Assembly (NCBI GenBank): GCA_005786815.1
Contig: SYDB01000043.1
Location: 1-6,077 of the forward strand
Length of the DNA: 6,077 nucleotides
Reading direction: 5' to 3'
Source of the DNA: Burkholderiales bacterium
GTDB lineage: Bacteria > Pseudomonadota > Gammaproteobacteria > Burkholderiales > Burkholderiaceae_C
Of the stretch, positions 5,689 to 6,077 are shown in pieces. Numbering within the stretch: the stretch's first letter is position 1; the number at the start of each line of letters is the position of its first letter. Below the pieces are notes generated by a model. It was not told the DNA's origin. It worked only from the letters and a program-made list of their open reading frames with translations, and searched no databases. The position numbers and the translations under genes are program-made.

Positions 5689-6077
5689 ATGAAAAAAATA
5701 ATAGTGTGTATCGGTTTGATTAGCTTGTCTTTTTTTGCTTTTGCGCAAAAGTCATCGACAGACAGCATTGCGGAATACCGACAAATGTTGCAAGACGGAA
5801 ACCCTGCCGATCTGTTTGAGGCAAAAGGTGAAGGTCTGTGGACGCAAAAGCGCGGACCTAAAAATGCCAGCTTAGAAAAGTGTGATTTAGGCAAGGGCCC
5901 TGGTGTCTTCAAAGGTGTATGGGTGGAGCTGCCCCGCTACTTCCCAGATACAGGCCGCGTGCAAGACTTGGAATCACGCTTGCTCACCTGCATGCAAGAG
6001 TTGCAAGGCTTAGATGCACAAGAAATTGCAAAAACACCTTTTGGTAGAGGCGAGCAAAGCAATGTAACTGCGCTTGC
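5689..6077 (+). CDS. soxA: SoxA, c-type cytochrome subunit of SoxXA (3' end beyond window)
   Basis: The first 129 codons of soxA are visible and remain open to the window edge. SoxXA forms the bond between thiosulfate and the SoxY cysteine. A signal peptide (about 1-19, cleaved after AFA) is followed by the typical SoxA segments IAEYRQMLQDGNPADLFEAKGE (27-48, quoted in part as IAEYRQML and GNPADLFEA), RGPKNASLEKCDLG (55-68) and RYFPDTGRVQDLESRL (83-98). No CxxCH occurs in this half. Diheme SoxA carries its first heme here; Cys65 and Cys101 instead probably form the disulfide that replaces it in monoheme (type II, Starkeya-like) SoxA. The active-site heme and its cysteine ligand would lie past the end of the window. 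ATG 5689 is preceded by GGAG (5679-5682) at six bases. It lies in one operon with soxYZ; soxX is expected next. Confidence 0.95.
   Translation, partial: MKKIIVCIGLISLSFFAFAQKSSTDSIAEYRQMLQDGNPADLFEAKGEGLWTQKRGPKNASLEKCDLGKGPGVFKGVWVELPRYFPDTGRVQDLESRLLTCMQELQGLDAQEIAKTPFGRGEQSNVTAL

Noticed and set aside
45..5912. Minus-strand open reading frames along the whole window
   Set aside because: All lie opposite well-supported + strand genes, have no recognisable domains and show composition expected of antisense shadows.
1..6077. Mobile elements, CRISPR arrays, tRNA or rRNA genes
   Set aside because: No direct repeats of spacer type, no transposase, no terminal inverted repeats and no tRNA-like cloverleaf were seen.

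Overview
The window is most of a sox (thiosulfate-oxidising) gene cluster, with every gene on the + strand and little space between genes. The proteins look like those of a Betaproteobacterium, probably Burkholderiales (Comamonadaceae/Burkholderiaceae-like freshwater bacteria). That placement rests on remembered family resemblance and on a G+C content near one half judged by eye, not on a search.

Layout: (1) 1-69, the lysine-rich 3' end of an unidentified gene. (2) 82-381, an ArsR-family repressor of the SoxR type. (3) 464-1932, a secreted metallo-beta-lactamase-fold hydrolase (SoxH-like) that overlaps an exported CPFC thioredoxin (SoxS/SoxW class) by 4 bases. (4) 1988-2302, a small secreted monoheme cytochrome c not matching a named Sox subunit. 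(5) 2402-6077, the structural genes soxC, soxD, soxY, soxZ and a soxA that runs off the window. soxX and soxB are not visible and are expected downstream, as is common in soxCDYZAXB-type clusters.

How the genes work together: SoxY (with its C-terminal GGCGG swinging arm) and SoxZ carry sulfur intermediates in the periplasm. SoxXA joins thiosulfate to the SoxY cysteine, SoxB (expected) releases sulfate, and SoxCD (molybdenum enzyme plus diheme cytochrome) oxidises the remaining sulfane sulfur. The presence of soxCD predicts complete oxidation of thiosulfate to sulfate rather than storage of sulfur globules. The thioredoxin probably keeps the SoxY cysteine usable, and SoxR probably represses the cluster until reactive sulfur species modify its cysteines.

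Start codons were revised by ribosome-binding sites for several genes: TTG for the hydrolase, GTG for soxC, and downstream ATGs for the small cytochrome, soxD and soxY. The points most worth checking are the unassigned small cytochrome with an unclear sixth heme ligand, the monoheme (type II) character of SoxA, the four-cysteine SoxR, and two palindromic sequences in the two longest gaps that could be operators. The core pathway is a known system; I see no evidence for a wholly new one. No stretch over 300 bases lacks a gene.
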